Below are positions 51,629 through 64,000 of a stretch of DNA of 64,000 nucleotides, in pieces. Where the stretch lies: NCBI RefSeq assembly GCF_004027225.2, contig NC_044277.2, forward strand, positions 40,466,305-40,530,304. Direction: 5' to 3'. Numbering within the stretch: the stretch's first letter is position 1; each line of letters begins with the position of its first letter. The DNA comes from Strigops habroptila. Lineage: Eukaryota > Chordata > Aves > Psittaciformes > Psittacidae. The notes under the pieces are model-generated. The model searched no databases and was not told the DNA's origin. It saw only the letters and a list, made by a program, of their open reading frames with translations. Position numbers and translations under genes: made by a program.

Positions 51629-54235
51629 ATAGAATCATAGAATCGTAAGGGTTGGAAAGGACCTTAAGATCATCTAGTTCCAACCCCACTGCCATGGGCA
51701 GGGACACCTTGCCCTAAACCACGTGGTTCAAGGCTCTGTCCAACCTGGCCTTGAACACCGCCAGGGATGGAGCATCCACAACCTCCCTGGGCAGCCCATT
51801 CCAGTGCTTCACCACCCTCACTGTAAAGAACTTCTTCCTTATATCTAATCTAAACTTCCCCTGTTTAAGCTTGAACCCGTTACCCCTTGTCCTACCACTA
51901 CAGTCCCTAAGGAAGAGTTCCTCCCCAGCATCCTTGTAGACCCCCTTCAGATACTGGAAGGCTGCTATGAGGTCACCACGCAGCCTTCTCTTCTCCAGGC
52001 TGAACAGCCCCAACTCTCTCAGCCTGTCTTCATACAGGAGGTGCTCCAGCCCTCTTATCATCCTCGTGGCCCTCCTCTAGACTCGCTCCAACAGCTCCAT
52101 GTCCTTTTTATGTTGAGGACACCAGAACTGTATGCAGTACTCCAAGTGAGGTCTCACAAGAGCAGAGTAGAGGGGCAGGATCACCTCCTTCGACCTGCTG
52201 GTCACAATTCTTTTGATGCAACCCAGGATATGGTTGGCTTTCTGGGCTGCAAGCGCACACTGCCGGCTCATGTTAAGCTTCTCGTCAACCAGCACTCCCA
52301 AGTCCTTTTCTGCAGGGCTGCTCTGAATCTCTTCTCTGCCCAACCTGTAGCTGTGCCTGGGATTGCCCTGACCCAGGTGTAGGACCTTACACTTGGCTTG
52401 GTTAAACTTCATAAGGTTGGCATCGGCCCACCTCACAAGCGTGTCAAGGTCCCTCTGGATGGCATCCCTTCCCTCCAGTGTATCAACCAAACCACACAGC
52501 TTGGTGTCGTCGGCAAACTTGCTGAGGGCGCACTCAATCCCACTGTCCATGTCGCCGACAAAGATGTTGAACAGGACCGGTCCCAACACCGATCCCTGAG
52601 GGACACCACTCGTTACAGGTTTCCAACTGGACATTGAGCCATTTACCACAACTCTTTGCATGCGGCTATCGAGCCAGTTCTTTATCCACCGAGTGGTCCA
52701 CCTATCAAATTGATGTCTCTCCAATTTAGAGACAAGGATGTCGTGCGGGACAGTGTCGAAAGCTTTGCACAAGTCCAGGTAGATGACGTCAACTGCTCTG
52801 CCCCTGACCATCAGTTCCGTGGCTCCGTCATAGAAGGCCACCAGATTGGTCAGGCAGGATTTCCCCTTAGTGAAGCCATGTTGGCTGTCACCAACCACCT
52901 CGTTGTTTTTAATGTGCCTTAGCATGTTTTCCAGGAGAAACTCTTCCAAGATTTTGCCAGGCACAGAGGTGAGACTGACTGGTCTGTAGTTTCCCGGGTC
53001 TTCCACCTTCCCCTTCTTGAAAATGGGGGTTATATTACCCTTCTTCCAGTCATCGGGAACTTCACCTGACTGCCAGGATTTTTCGAATATGATGGACAGT
53101 GGCTTAGCAACTTCATTCGCCAGCTCCCTCAGGACCCGTGGATGGATTTCATCAGGTCCCATGGACTTGTGCACGTTCAGGTTCTTAAGATGGTCTCGAA
53201 CCTGATCCTCTCCTACAGTGGGCCTAAGTTCTTCATTTTCACAGTCCCTGCATTTGCTTTCCAAGACTTGGGTTGTGTGGTCAGAGCATTTGCTAGTGAA
53301 GACTGAGGCAAAGAAGTCATTAAGAACCTCAGCCTTCTCCAAATCCATGGTAGCCAGTTCTCCTGATAGCTTCCGGAGAGGGTCCACATTAGCCCTAGTC
53401 TGTCTTTTATTTGCTACGTATCTATAGAATCCTTTCCTGTTATCTTTTACATCCCTTGCCAAACTTAATTCTAGCTGGGCCTTAGCTTTCCTAACCTGGT
53501 CCCTAGCTTCCCGGGCAATGCTCCTATATTCTTCCCAGGCCGCCTGTCCTCGCTTCCACCTTCTATAAGCTTCTTTTTTCCCTCTAAGTTTCCTCAGCAG
53601 CTCCTTGTCCATCCATGGAGGTCTCCTGGCCCTCCTGCTGCACTTTCTTCTAGTCGGGATGCAACACTCTTGAGCACGTAGCAGGTGATCCTTGAATATC
53701 GACCAGCAGTCTTGGGCCCCCCTGCCCTCTAGGACTGTATCCCATGAAACCTTATGAAGGAGGTTCCTGAAGAGGCTAAAGTCTGCTTTCTTGAAGTCCA
53801 GGGCAGTGAGCTTGCTGCACGCTCTTCTCACTGTCCTGAGGATCTCAAACTCAACCATCTCGTGATCACTAGAGCCAAGGCTGCCCTGGAGCGTTACATT
53901 TCCAACTAGTCCCTCCCTGTTGGTGAGCACAAGGTCCAGCATGGCACCTCTCCTTGTTGGCTCCTCTATTGCTTGAAAGAGGAAGTTGTCTTCCACACAA
54001 TCGAGGAACCTCCTGGATTGCTTGTGCCGGGCCTTACTGTCCCTCCAACAGATGTCAGGATGGTTGAAGTCCCCCATGAGGACCAGCGCCTGCGAGCGTG
54101 AGGCTGCTCCTATCTGTCTGGAGAGCGCTTCATCCACAGAGTCCTCTTGATCAGGCGGCGTTTAACAGATCCCCACCGTAATGTCCCCCGTTGCTGTTTT
54201 CCCTTTGATCCTGACCCACAAACACTCTGTTACCT
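51629..54235 (-). mobile_element. Young CR1 LINE, 5'-truncated (about 2.6 kb), nested in older CR1
   Basis: It starts at its 3' end with the complemented tail CATAGAATCATAGAATCG (51629 onward), then the 3' UTR, then nearly the whole of ORF2 on the minus strand. The 5' end is truncated inside the endonuclease domain, near 54235. The long uninterrupted coding stretch and sharp junctions mark it as recent compared with the other copies here. The exact 5' junction is uncertain by about 10 bases. Confidence 0.93.
51714..54235 (-). pseudogene. CR1 ORF2 (endonuclease-reverse transcriptase), truncated, two in-frame stops
   Basis: A single minus-strand frame runs from the 5' truncation to the natural stop at 51714-51716, broken only by a stop near 54163 (where a Tyr-like TAC would read TAA) and a TAG at 52077-52079 (where CAG would be expected). 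The 686-codon open part (54137-52077) shows the end of the AP-endonuclease domain ([19 protein letters not shown]) and an RT with apparently intact motifs: [44 protein letters not shown] and the catalytic FADD. After the TAG come the conserved C-terminal segments ([30 protein letters not shown]). The element lacks the N-terminal endonuclease and ORF1, so it cannot move on its own. Confidence 0.92.
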
Positions 54236-54280
54236 CAACAGCCATCTGAATATGGTCTTGGGCAATCTACTCTGGGACAT
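54236..54280 (+). mobile_element. Older CR1 LINE fragment, right part (resumes after nested insertion)
   Basis: GCCATCTGAATATGGTCTTG and GGCAATCTACTCTGGG continue the old plus-strand CR1 exactly where it was interrupted at 51628: the family reads GGAGAT, a few bases, then GCCATCTGGACATGG. Similarity fades by about 54280, before any ATTCTATG tail, so the old copy has lost its 3' end. Confidence 0.75.
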
Positions 54281-54346
54281 TTTTATCTACATGCCTAACA
54301 AACTGACTTATAGTTTAATCTCATTAACTGCTTCCCGTAGAAACTT

Positions 54347-54510
54347 AGAATAATTCATGTGGAAAGGGAAATCTGGAGGCCATCTAATTCCACACTGTTT
54401 AAAGCAGAGACAACTATGTGGAGGCCACGTCCAACGTAGTTTTCAATATCTGAAAGGTTGGAAATCCAATACCCTCTCTGGGAAGCCTTTTCTAGTTTTT
54501 GACCAAGCTC
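54347..54510 (-). mobile_element. Old CR1 LINE 3' fragment
   Basis: Reads as a complemented old CR1 3' end: GAGGCCATCTAATTCCACAC, TAAAGCAGAGACAACTATG, CACGTCCAACGTAGTTTTCA, ACCCTCTCTGGGAAGCC and TTCTAGTTTTTGACCA. Divergence is high, and the tail is barely visible. Confidence 0.65.
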
Positions 54511-57130
54511 AGCTGGTCAAAAACTCAGTTATTTTTTGCATTTGGCACAGGTCCTGGAGTCCTAGGGGCGGTGATAGGGAATTTTCCAGAAACCATCTCT
54601 CATTGAGGAAGATAATGAACCAGTTGGTAGGCATTTTTGGGAGCTGCCCTTTTGGCTCCCTTATATCCCACCTTAAGACCCTTCCAGCTGCTGCCACTTC
54701 ATTCTTGGGCAGTAATAGCTGATGGGTAATGGAAATACTTTCCCTGTTAATTTGTCCCTTGGAGGGGCATCCATCCTTGATGTGCCTTTGGGAACCATCA
54801 AAATTGCCTGTACCTTTAAAGTTAAATTTGAAAGCCATTCAATCTAGTCTTTAAGGAATAACAATATTACTTGGAGGGATGGAAAAAAACACACATTAGC
54901 TGGGTTAGATAGTCAGTCTTCTCCCTGTTGATGTTTTCCATGAATAACACCCACATTGCAAACTAAAATAAGAAATTTCTGCTTTATGGTGTTAGTCTGG
55001 TATGAATTTGACAAATGGTTCCCTTCTTGCTTTGGACACCAATGAAGGATTTATATGGGAATATAGAGGGGATTTATGAGGGAAATTTTCTTACTAAAGT
55101 GTGGTAAGCAGCTCATGAAAGCTGTTAGAGTAATCCTGCCATCTTTTTTTAAATTATCTTGCTGACTTTCAATACATAATCTCCAAATACCTCATTATGC
55201 ATGTGTCTGAAATGGGAGATTCTATTTCTTGACCCAATCTTGACACTCCTTCTCCCTCATCCCAGGGCAGGCATGTCTTGTCCTGTTCCTTCTTACAGCC
55301 CTGCCAGTAATAAAAGGAGAGTTATGTAGCCCTGAAGTGGTCTTAGATTGCTTTAATCTGGATTGTTATTTGCAAGCCTATCCTTTCCCATACTTTCAGT
55401 GTGAAAGCTCTTTATAGCTGTTTTTCTCAGCAACCTATTCTTGCTGTAGTTACCTATGATAGAAAAATAGTATCTGATATCATGCTTCAAAATATGTATC
55501 AGTGGTTCTGAAGTCAAGGGGAAACTAGGAAGTTACGTGTGAGTTTAATATGTAGTTGTTCTGTTAAATCTGGGTTCAGATGTGCTGCATTTTTCCCTCT
55601 GCCAAGTCAGTTGTCACTGTATCTGTGATAGAAGTACACTGATCTTGCTAGAGCAACAGTCCAATTTGACACTTTTGTGCCTTATTGATCTGGAAAAGTC
55701 TTTTCCAGTTCAGTATTCTTCATTGTCCTCAGTGGAGATAGTAATACTTGTGTAGCAAGTGTAAAGTCAATTCCTTTGGTAGACATGCAAAAATGGGCAA
55801 ATAAGGAAGGGCTTCTACTGTGAGCTATACCCAGAAATTTCCAACTTCATAAACAAAATAAATTACATGCTTTAGAACTTCCTGTAAATTCCTATAACAC
55901 TTTCCCCATTGTCAGCTAATCTCTTCCCTTCCTTTTCTTCTCAACAGATAACTGTTTCTGTTTATTTCCACTTCTTGTGGAAATCTTGGATCAACTCTAT
56001 GCTGTGAAACCAAGCCTTGCATTAAACATGCTTAAATGCTACACTCGTTTTCCAAGCCTGATAAATGTTCTTTTTCTGATTTTCAATTTTCTGGTTGACG
56101 GCTTGCCAGAAACTTTCTTCAGTGAACACTAGCTTATTGCTAATTATGACAGTTGACAGAAAGAGTTCCTGCCTATGTTTTCATTTTTGTAAACAGTGAA
56201 CAAAGCTCTCCACATCCCAGTAATTAGCATACATTGATGTACTAGGATGCAACCATGAGAACCGTACTTGTCACTAGGAAGTATTGTTTTATCAAGACTG
56301 AAATCCTCTGTAAATGCATTTGCTCTGATAAAACATTTCTAGGGCAGGTTTCTTAGGAAGGAGTGTAATTTTTAGTGAAAAAAACAAAACAGTCTCCAGA
56401 AGGGCTGCAGTTCAGGTGCACTGTACTTACTGAGGATGCAGGAGACAGAATTTAGTATGGCTGAAAAGGGATGTTTGGGGACAGTAATGTGGATGTCTCA
56501 TGCTTTAGATATAGCAGTTTCATCCCTGGACTAAGTGAAATCTTCTGGCAGTCACTTTCCACTTGTGCAGACTTCTCCTCTGGACACATGTGAGACCAAA
56601 GAATGGCTCATGCCATGGGAGAGGTGACCTGCATGGAGGAGCTTCAGACAAGCAATGCTATTGCAGGGGGCTGTGAAGGCAGGGCACTCAGCCTTATCGC
56701 TGGGCTTCTTGAAAAGTGGTCCCTGCCCAGGCAGTGCCAAATGTGTTGTGTTTGAACCAGATACCCAAGGGAACATCTCGCACGGAGCAGGAGAGAGGCC
56801 ATGACACTACACTACAAAGAAGTGGGATACAGTTCTGCTTGAGGAAGAGTGCAAGATGGGAGACAGCTGCGTGAGTGTCTTGCCAAGTGTGAAAGGCTTG
56901 TCAGGTCGGTATTTGAAGATTTCTTTCTCTCCCTGAACATTTTCAAGTGGTCACAGTTCTGTTGTTACAAATTGAATTCTTGTTTCTCAGACAGCCTGAG
57001 CAGCTGCTTTCAGTTGAAAGAGATTTATCCTCTTTTTACAGTTCTTTCTTTCCTAACACTCTGCTTTGTTAGTAAGAGTTCATGTAGGCAATGCTTTGAT
57101 CTGAGGTTTGGTGATGTAAGAATTCATCTT
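54511..57130. other. Intergenic, no gene recognised
   Basis: AT-rich sequence with only short open frames; no repeat family or gene recognised. Confidence 0.55.
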
Positions 57131-57135
57131 TTGTC

Positions 57136-57198
57136 ATAGAATCATACAATGTTGTGGGTTGGAAGGGACTTTAAAGATCATCTAGTTCCAACCCCAAA
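57136..57198 (-). mobile_element. Very short CR1 3' end insertion
   Basis: CATAGAATCATACAATGTTG, GGTTGGAAGGGACTTTAAAG and CATCTAGTTCCAACCCC are the complemented tail and 3' UTR of CR1. Similarity ends at about 57198, so only about 60 bp of the element is present. Confidence 0.8.
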
Positions 57199-60100
57199 CA
57201 TATCCTGTATCCTACCATATCCTATGCCAAAACACAGGGTGTTGGGCATAAGTGAATGCACAGATGCTAGCTCTGTTCCACACCATATTGTTAACTTGCT
57301 TTCAACAAGTGAAGCTAATAGTATCCATGGGAAACTATATTGGTGGAAACTAGCTGTTAATGCCAAATTTCCTTTTAACAGAAGCTATTGGTTTATTTGT
57401 TGCCCTTATAAGAAAAAAAAAAAAATAAAAAGAAAGCTGGTAATAATTTGTCCTTTACAAACATTGTAGTCTAGTTCTTCAATTAGAGCTTCAGGAGTGG
57501 AAAGATGATCCTGCTGGTATCTAGAACCAGCATTTTGCAAGCTGGAGCTTGCTCCCAGACACTGTCACAGATACTTGTTGGAAGATCAAAGAAACGTGCA
57601 AGGTAGTTTCAAGCAAGATAATTTGTCAATTCTAAGGCAGCTGGCTCCCTGAAGGAGCTGGGTGCCAGTATGTTTTAAAAATAACACTGGAGTCATATCT
57701 GCATTTTCAGGTACTGTTACGAAGGTGGTCTATAAGATTTAAGTAATTTCACAGCTGTAATGACACTACCTCTTGTTGTCTGAAGAAAGTGTCTTGCTAT
57801 GGGACTGATTGTGATGAGCAGGTTGGACTGGGAACCCTCTATCTGGGGTGTTTGGCTGCAGACCAAACTTATTGGGAGCACAAATGAAGACCTAATGTGA
57901 GAGATTTGTAGAGACTGAACCATGAAAAAGCCTGTTTCTACACATGACAATCTTGCATGACTTAGCTACTGCAGTGGCGAGGTGCAGGTAAGTGGGTTCC
58001 TAGACAATAGATCTGGTGATTTAAAATCTGATTTTTAAAGTAACCCAATTAGCATTAAAAGTGAGTGTGATGATATAGATTAGTGTAATAATATGATGAG
58101 ATAAAAAATAGTGAATGGTGTGTTTCCATAGCCTTAATTCTGTCCAGAAAATTGATCATGAATTCCCTGTTTAGGAGAAGTTGGTGGTTCAAAAGCACTT
58201 GAAATACAACAGAAATTCTTTTCTGTAATTTGTGCTTGGGACTGAAATGGTGCTTGAAAATTACATAGCAACTTATGCAATTTCAGTAATTGCTTGAGAT
58301 AAACAAATATAATTTAATTCCTTTTAAGAAATTCCTGAAATCCAATGACAGGGTATTAATCAAGCAAGTTAACTACCTTGATATTTGTTTAAAATGCAAT
58401 AAGAAAGACACACAACTCCTTGAGGGCTCCTTCTGGTGTTTATTCTCCCAAATGCTGACGAGTTATCTAGTTTGCCATACTTTGTTTTTTCAGAGCTTCA
58501 AAGCTGCTTAATTTTATTCAATTTTTTGGTTCCTTTGGAAGCATTTCAGCCATATGTTGTAGGTGCCTGCAACAGTTCAGATAGGCCATAACCTTCAATC
58601 TTTCCAAGCTCTAAGGTGGCCATAGATTTATTTTGGGTAACCCTGAAGTCTTCTATAGGCATGCTATGAACCTTCAGTCCTTAGTTTTATATAATTTCTC
58701 ACACTTGCCTTACCCTTCATATGGTATACGAGAGTTTTGAAATAAGAATCAGAAGGTAGCCATTAGAAATTGCTCACAGTTTTTTTAGAGAAACCCACCT
58801 TAAGGCTGAGAGCTTTAAAACTCACCTTGTATTCCTGACCTCACAATCAAAGGGGTAGATTCAAGTGTGGAAATAAAGATAGGGGGAAGCTGATGAAAAT
58901 CATATTTTTTCAGAATTGAACATCATAGAAGCACCTATATTTGCAGCTGAACACCTTGTTTTCTTTAAAAAATAAATCTCTGTAGGCTCTGTAGACTCTC
59001 CTGAATTTTGACATCAGAATATACAGATTGCACTCTTTTAAACCAGAATACAGTTCTCATACTTACAGTGAGTGGCTCCAAGTATCTCATACAGAAGCTA
59101 GTCTACTTTGTCTTCTTTGTTGATTACTTGCTTTTAAATAATATACCTGACTGGAGAACCAAAAGATCATCAATGATTGACAGACTCTTAGGGCAGCTTG
59201 TTAGCTAAGCAGAGCAAAGACACAACAGCTGCTAAGAAACATCATAATCACAAAGCTGTGGTTCAGTTGCATAACAGGGATATTGAAAACTAGGATCTTC
59301 GGGTTTCTTTCTGTACCAACCTATACCATCATGAGTCATGAAACCGAAGTTAAAGTAATGTGTGACATGTTAATAGAACTGATTCAAAACCACTTTAAAC
59401 CCACTTGCCTATTTTTGTGCTGCTTTTTATGGATTTCCAAGATTTATAGTTAGAGGCATGTCAGAAGTGACCTCCAGAAGCTGATATTTAATGACAAAAT
59501 AAAAGTGGGGGTTTTTTTCAGTTCTGCCACCCAATTTTAAATCTATCACTAATTTATCCAGAGCACTAGAAAAAATTTATCCTGGTTTTTTTTTCTACCG
59601 TTCTGCCTTTCAAATGATATTTGATGCTGAATTATACGTATCGTGATTGTAACGACATTGACTCATTACTTTATTTAGCTTCTGTGCCAGAAAGTTTTTT
59701 CATTTTTATCTGTTATGATAATTTGTATCTCCTGACAAACATTTTTTACTCAAACATTTATTTATACTTTGGTGTAGGACTTTTTTTTTCACTAAAGTTT
59801 GGTACTGTTGACTACAATTTTCCTTGTCTATTCCCTATGCCTATCGTGGGCATTGTTTCTTCCATGATCTGCACTATCAATGTTCATGAGATGTTGCTCC
59901 AATGCTCCAATGGAGGAAACAAAGAAGAAATTTTTCTCTTAACTTTTTCATGCTTTTTAGTTATAAAATTCCTGTTCTTCACAAGAACAAATGTAAAACC
60001 TCACCAAAGTCAAAATAGGCCTCCAAATAAGCAAAAGGAGTGGAATATGAGAGAGAAATATGATTAACACAAAAGAATATCACAGAAGATAAAGTCACAG

Positions 60101-61145
60101 AATTATCTCTAGGGATTTTTTATTTTGGGGCAGTAGTTCTTATCACTGACTGTGCTTGTGATATTGTTTGTGGGGTTTTTTTTCCAGATCAAAATGTCAC
60201 TTTCCTTTCTATGAATTATCTTTATAGTTCATAGAAATGTTATTTCAAAGTCTTGGACTGAAAAAAACAACCCTCAGACTTGTGAGAACATTGACAACCT
60301 AATTCAGCTTCTTTTTCTCTGGGATTTGAGAAGTTTGCTGACTTTTTTTCAATAAAACATGGATTATAATTGTATTTATTGCCTCCTAAGAATACTTGAA
60401 TTTTAATCTCTGTTCTATAGGGTAGTTCATGTTAAATTGCTGTAATTCAGTACTATAATTTGTTAATTTTAATTTATGTGGGATTTATCTTGACTGTGTG
60501 GAGTGAATGTTAATTTGATAATTTAAACCTATTAATTTCTTAGGTAATTTACATTTTTCTAATGCTAGGTCTTGCATAGCTGTGAATCACTTGATCAATT
60601 AACTTAGAGTTAAGTCCAAGTTATTTATTTACTAAAGCATGAAGAGTTTGTTGCAAAACACCAGTTAGTTTAGATCAGAACTGTTTATGGAAAAGGAATT
60701 TTCTCATTGCTACTTCTTCCGTTTTGAACTATGAAATTATTACCATATTTAACTTCAGATTTTAGAAAAATGAAATAAAATGAGGAATCAAATGGGGTTT
60801 TACTATGAAATATAGCCTTTGATTTACTTTTCCTCGCTGTGCATATTTAAATACTACTTTTCTAATCTAAATTGCAATTCTCGGCTCCTTCAGAAACCAG
60901 TGGAGCAGATCTTCAGGGAGTAATCTATTGTATCCTACAACCAGAGTCTGAGAAGAGTGGAATAAATCACCACCTCAAGCACGTGTTTTTGAAAGTGATC
61001 TATCTTTTATATAGTTGAAAATAAATGAGTATCAATCGCTATTTCTAACATACATAGAAAAAACCCCATACACTCCTACAGAAACATCTTCAACCACACC
61101 CCAGATGAGATATTTTATTTAGATAATAATTTAGATAATAAGACC
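57199..61145. other. Intergenic, no gene recognised
   Basis: AT-rich sequence with an A-rich run near 57412-57432. The longest open frame (59621-60067, 148 codons, hydrophobic) shows no recognisable motif and is compatible with chance. Confidence 0.5.
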
Positions 61146-61490
61146 TTGTAGCAGCCTTCCAGTATCTGAAGGGGGCCTATAAGGATGCTGGGGAGGGACT
61201 CTTCATTAGGGACTGTAGTGGTAGGACAAGGGGTAACAGGTTCAAGCTTAAACAGGGGAAGTTTAGATCAGATATAAGGAAGAAGTTCTTTACTGTGAGG
61301 GTGATGAGGCATTGGCATGGGTTGCCCAAGGAAGTTGTAAATGCTCCATCCCTGGCGGTGTTCAAGGTCAGGCTGGACAGAGCTTTGAGCGACATGGTTT
61401 AGTGTGATGTCCCCCTGCCCACGGCAGGGGGGTTGGAACTAGGTGATCTTACAGTCCTTTCCAACCCTAACTATTCTATGATTCTATGAG
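61146..61490 (+). mobile_element. CR1 LINE 3' fragment with ATTCTATG tail
   Basis: The plus strand carries the ORF2 C-terminal end without visible frame damage (AFQYLKG, then [20 protein letters not shown], then a stop after LDRALSDMV), followed by the 3' UTR (GGTTGGAACTAGGTGATCTT) and the tail ATTCTATGATTCTATGA near 61472-61489. It appears close to the 51.6-54.2 kb element and is probably the same subfamily. Confidence 0.9.
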
Positions 61491-64000
61491 TCCATAATTT
61501 CAAATGTAAATAAAAACTAAGTGGAAATATTTTGAAGTATCTAAACAGCATAGATGATATAATATTTTTTTACGTTTTTTGATAGATTTTCAAGGATCAT
61601 AGGGTTTCTTTCAATAAGAGACAAGAAATTCTTCCATATCTGGTTCTAGAGTTAGGTATGTCTGCATTAGCAAATAGTGTGACTCAATGTGAGTGGATTT
61701 GTAGAGTGGAACAGCTGGTGCTGAGAACCCAATATTCACAACATCTACCAGAGGCATTTCTCCTGGTTTTGCCCAGGACCTCTGCGTCTGTTTGCAGATG
61801 AAACACGGGAGATTTGCTTCTGGATCCATTTGGTAGGCTGGTTGTTAGATGCATTTTCACAAGCCTGAGAGCTCAGTTGTGTCTCTGTGGGGTGAAGCAT
61901 AGGTGTGACAACAGTGATGCTAGCTTAGAAAGCACAGTCCTTTCAGGAACTGAAACGCACTGTAGTCATATCAGAATGTTTTCCTTATCGAGGTCTTGGT
62001 ACTCTGTTTAGCTCTGGGCACAACCCACAGTGTTGGCTATATGGGGAGCATAAGACAATGCAGTTACGTGCCTTCAGTTAAGCCTGTTGGACCTAGGTGT
62101 ATAGATTTCTTTATTCTAGACACTGGCGGTGAGAATACTAAAATCTCAGGAAATACAACAGTTTTGAGCAGCAGAGAAGGACTATGCCAGGCCTGTAGTC
62201 CTACTAAGATGCCTGCATCATCAGATATCTCCCCCCAAACCACATCAAAATCTGCCTTTTTTTTGCATGTAAATCTCTGAAGTCACCCAAAGTAAAGTGC
62301 AATTCATTACACCTCACATTTATAGGGCAAGTCAGAAAATTGTTGGTTTTAAGAAGGAACAGATTAGTGGGTGTTCTGCTGGAATATAAAACCTCAGGAA
62401 ATGATTAGCAGAGAATGGGGGCTTTTTTTCTGCCTGAAATCTGAAGCATGAGGTTGTGAGAGCTGTTAGGTCCCGTTTCTGATTCCAGCAGTTGGCTCTG
62501 TTGTGCAATCTTGTTTTCACCAAATCTATGCTCACCACTGACTGAATTCAAAGGGAGTTTCTCAGTGCATGAGAGGCCCTCTCAATCCATCTGTTCCTCA
62601 GTTTCTCCACCAGCAGAGCTGAAATAAAGTCTTTGAGATTTTAGATCTTCTTGTTTCAAGATATCTGAATGCTCTGAAATTGGCAAGCTTTCCTTCCTTC
62701 TTTGCAATGAATTTCCCAAATGTAGGAGGTAAGCTAATTCAGCAAAATAAGCAACTACATTTTGAGAGAATTTGGAAAAAGCTTTGCTCTACATAAGAAT
62801 CAGGATGTCTGCATGTTTTCTATTCAGCCATCTGTCATGTCTTTTGCCTATTAAATTCTCAAAGATCCTGATGATGCTCAGTTGATTTGTTGCTTTCTCA
62901 TGTCTCTCCATATTGTGTTATGACTATGGTAGAGTTTGGGGGTGTGGGCTTCTTTTTGTTAAAAAAAAAAAACCAACTGATTTTTAGCAGCATCCTTTCA
63001 TTTATTCAATTCAATTCAAATTAATTCAATTTCTAGCTTACTTGGCCATAATTTACTTGTTTCTGTTTGATTTTTGCATGAATTTGCAAGCAGAGATTTG
63101 TTCTTTTTAATCTTTCCAAGCCTTGCTCCCACTGAGTAAAGTTTCTGAATTTTTTAAAAATGATCTATGCATTGTAGCTTACTTTATTTTGTGGGATTTT
63201 AAGTTTCTGTAATAGTAAAATTTCCTCAGGAAATGCTTTAACTGACTGAACAGCATATGAAAGGGTTTATTTCAAAACTCTTTAAGATCAGTGAGAGTCT
63301 TTCCACAGGTTTTAGATCAGACTCCTTGTTGATTACTTTTTCCAAGTACATCTTCATTTTCCAAGAACATCTCTGGTATAAAAAAGTCAATATAACAGCT
63401 CATTGGGCAATCCTGTTTGTCTGCATTTATAGACATATATACATATTTTTCCAGTATAATCTGAAAAACTCTGTCATCAAATACAGAAGTAGGCTTGATC
63501 CTTCCCCCGATTAAAAATAGCTGTAAAACAGAAGTACAAGGGTGAGTTGGAAGAACAAGATATTGAAACAAGAAATATTCTAATGTCTTTCTAAAAGCTA
63601 ACAATGCACAAGACACCCAAGACCCTCTTGAACTGGGACAACAAGGAACTCTTTCCTTTACATTACAGGAAAAACTCTTGCAGAATGACTTCATAAGTGG
63701 AGAGAATGTAGATCTTCTGGAAGGGGCTTGTGGATGAGTGTAGGCATGCCATGTATGCAAAATGGAGCAGAGGCATAAAAAAGAAATGTCTGAAAATAAT
63801 GAAAAGGCTTGCCAAAGACAGGAACAAGGTAAATGGGCTGGAATAAGGTAAAAAAACTCGATATGGGTAATTGCAAACAATTGTGACTCAGAATACAGTC
63901 ATGTCCTTCCATACTACCTTCACTCTGATTTTTTTTGGTATTGTTAAGACTTTGTTTCATTACATACCAGCAGTTACTGTGTTTATGTATTACTGCTAGT
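61491..64000. other. Intergenic, no gene recognised
   Basis: AT-rich sequence including an A-run near 62960 and an ATTCAATTCAA-type low-complexity stretch near 63003-63030. A 187-codon minus-strand open frame (63317-63880) has no recognisable domain and is within chance expectation for a window this size. Confidence 0.5.

Noticed and set aside
59621..60067. 148-codon hydrophobic open frame on the plus strand
   Set aside because: Hydrophobicity follows from T-rich DNA; no motif, no gene context, length within chance expectation.
63317..63880. 187-codon open frame on the minus strand
   Set aside because: No recognisable domain, signal or splice context; about one such frame is expected by chance in a window of this size.

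Overview
This is a window of bird nuclear DNA. It is intron-rich and AT-rich, and carries one vertebrate receptor gene among many CR1 (chicken repeat 1) LINE fragments, several of which end in the ATTCTATG-type 3' tail typical of avian CR1. A piece that looks like an avian endogenous-retrovirus LTR supports the same assignment. The species cannot be fixed from the sequence. No tRNA, rRNA, CRISPR or bacterial feature was seen.

The only host protein-coding gene found is OPRK1, the kappa opioid receptor, on the + strand. Three coding exons (21173-21432, 34396-34748, 39383-39915) join in frame, with canonical GT/AG sites and the phase 2 / phase 1 intron pattern of the opioid receptor family, to give a complete 381-residue receptor. 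Exon 1 begins at a strong splice acceptor (21119-21120), so a noncoding 5' exon must lie upstream. A GC-richer, GA-rich block at about 20290-20640 is the best candidate. The 3' UTR follows from 39916, with AATAAA signals at 40811 and 40872. Intron 1 is about 13.0 kb and holds two short CR1 pieces. Intron 2 is about 4.6 kb and shows none.

Region by region: 1-1480 is the 5' end of a CR1 element on the minus strand (5' UTR plus an open ORF1) running off the left edge. 1481-20290 is intergenic DNA with CR1 fragments near 6.0 and 10.1 kb. 20290-40880 is the OPRK1 locus. 40880-64000 is intergenic DNA with CR1 pieces at 41.4, 51.2, 51.6-54.2, 54.35, 57.1 and 61.1 kb, an LTR-like block at 49.5-50.07 kb, and a perfect 20-bp inverted repeat at 49.29 kb.

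The most informative observations are these. (1) A young 2.6-kb CR1, with ORF2 broken by only two in-frame stops, is inserted tail-to-tail inside an older CR1. (2) The receptor differs from my memory of human KOR at two binding-pocket positions (2.63 and 6.55) and in ECL2 charge. (3) There is a 20/3/20 perfect palindrome outside any recognised repeat. I found no convincing undescribed multi-gene system.
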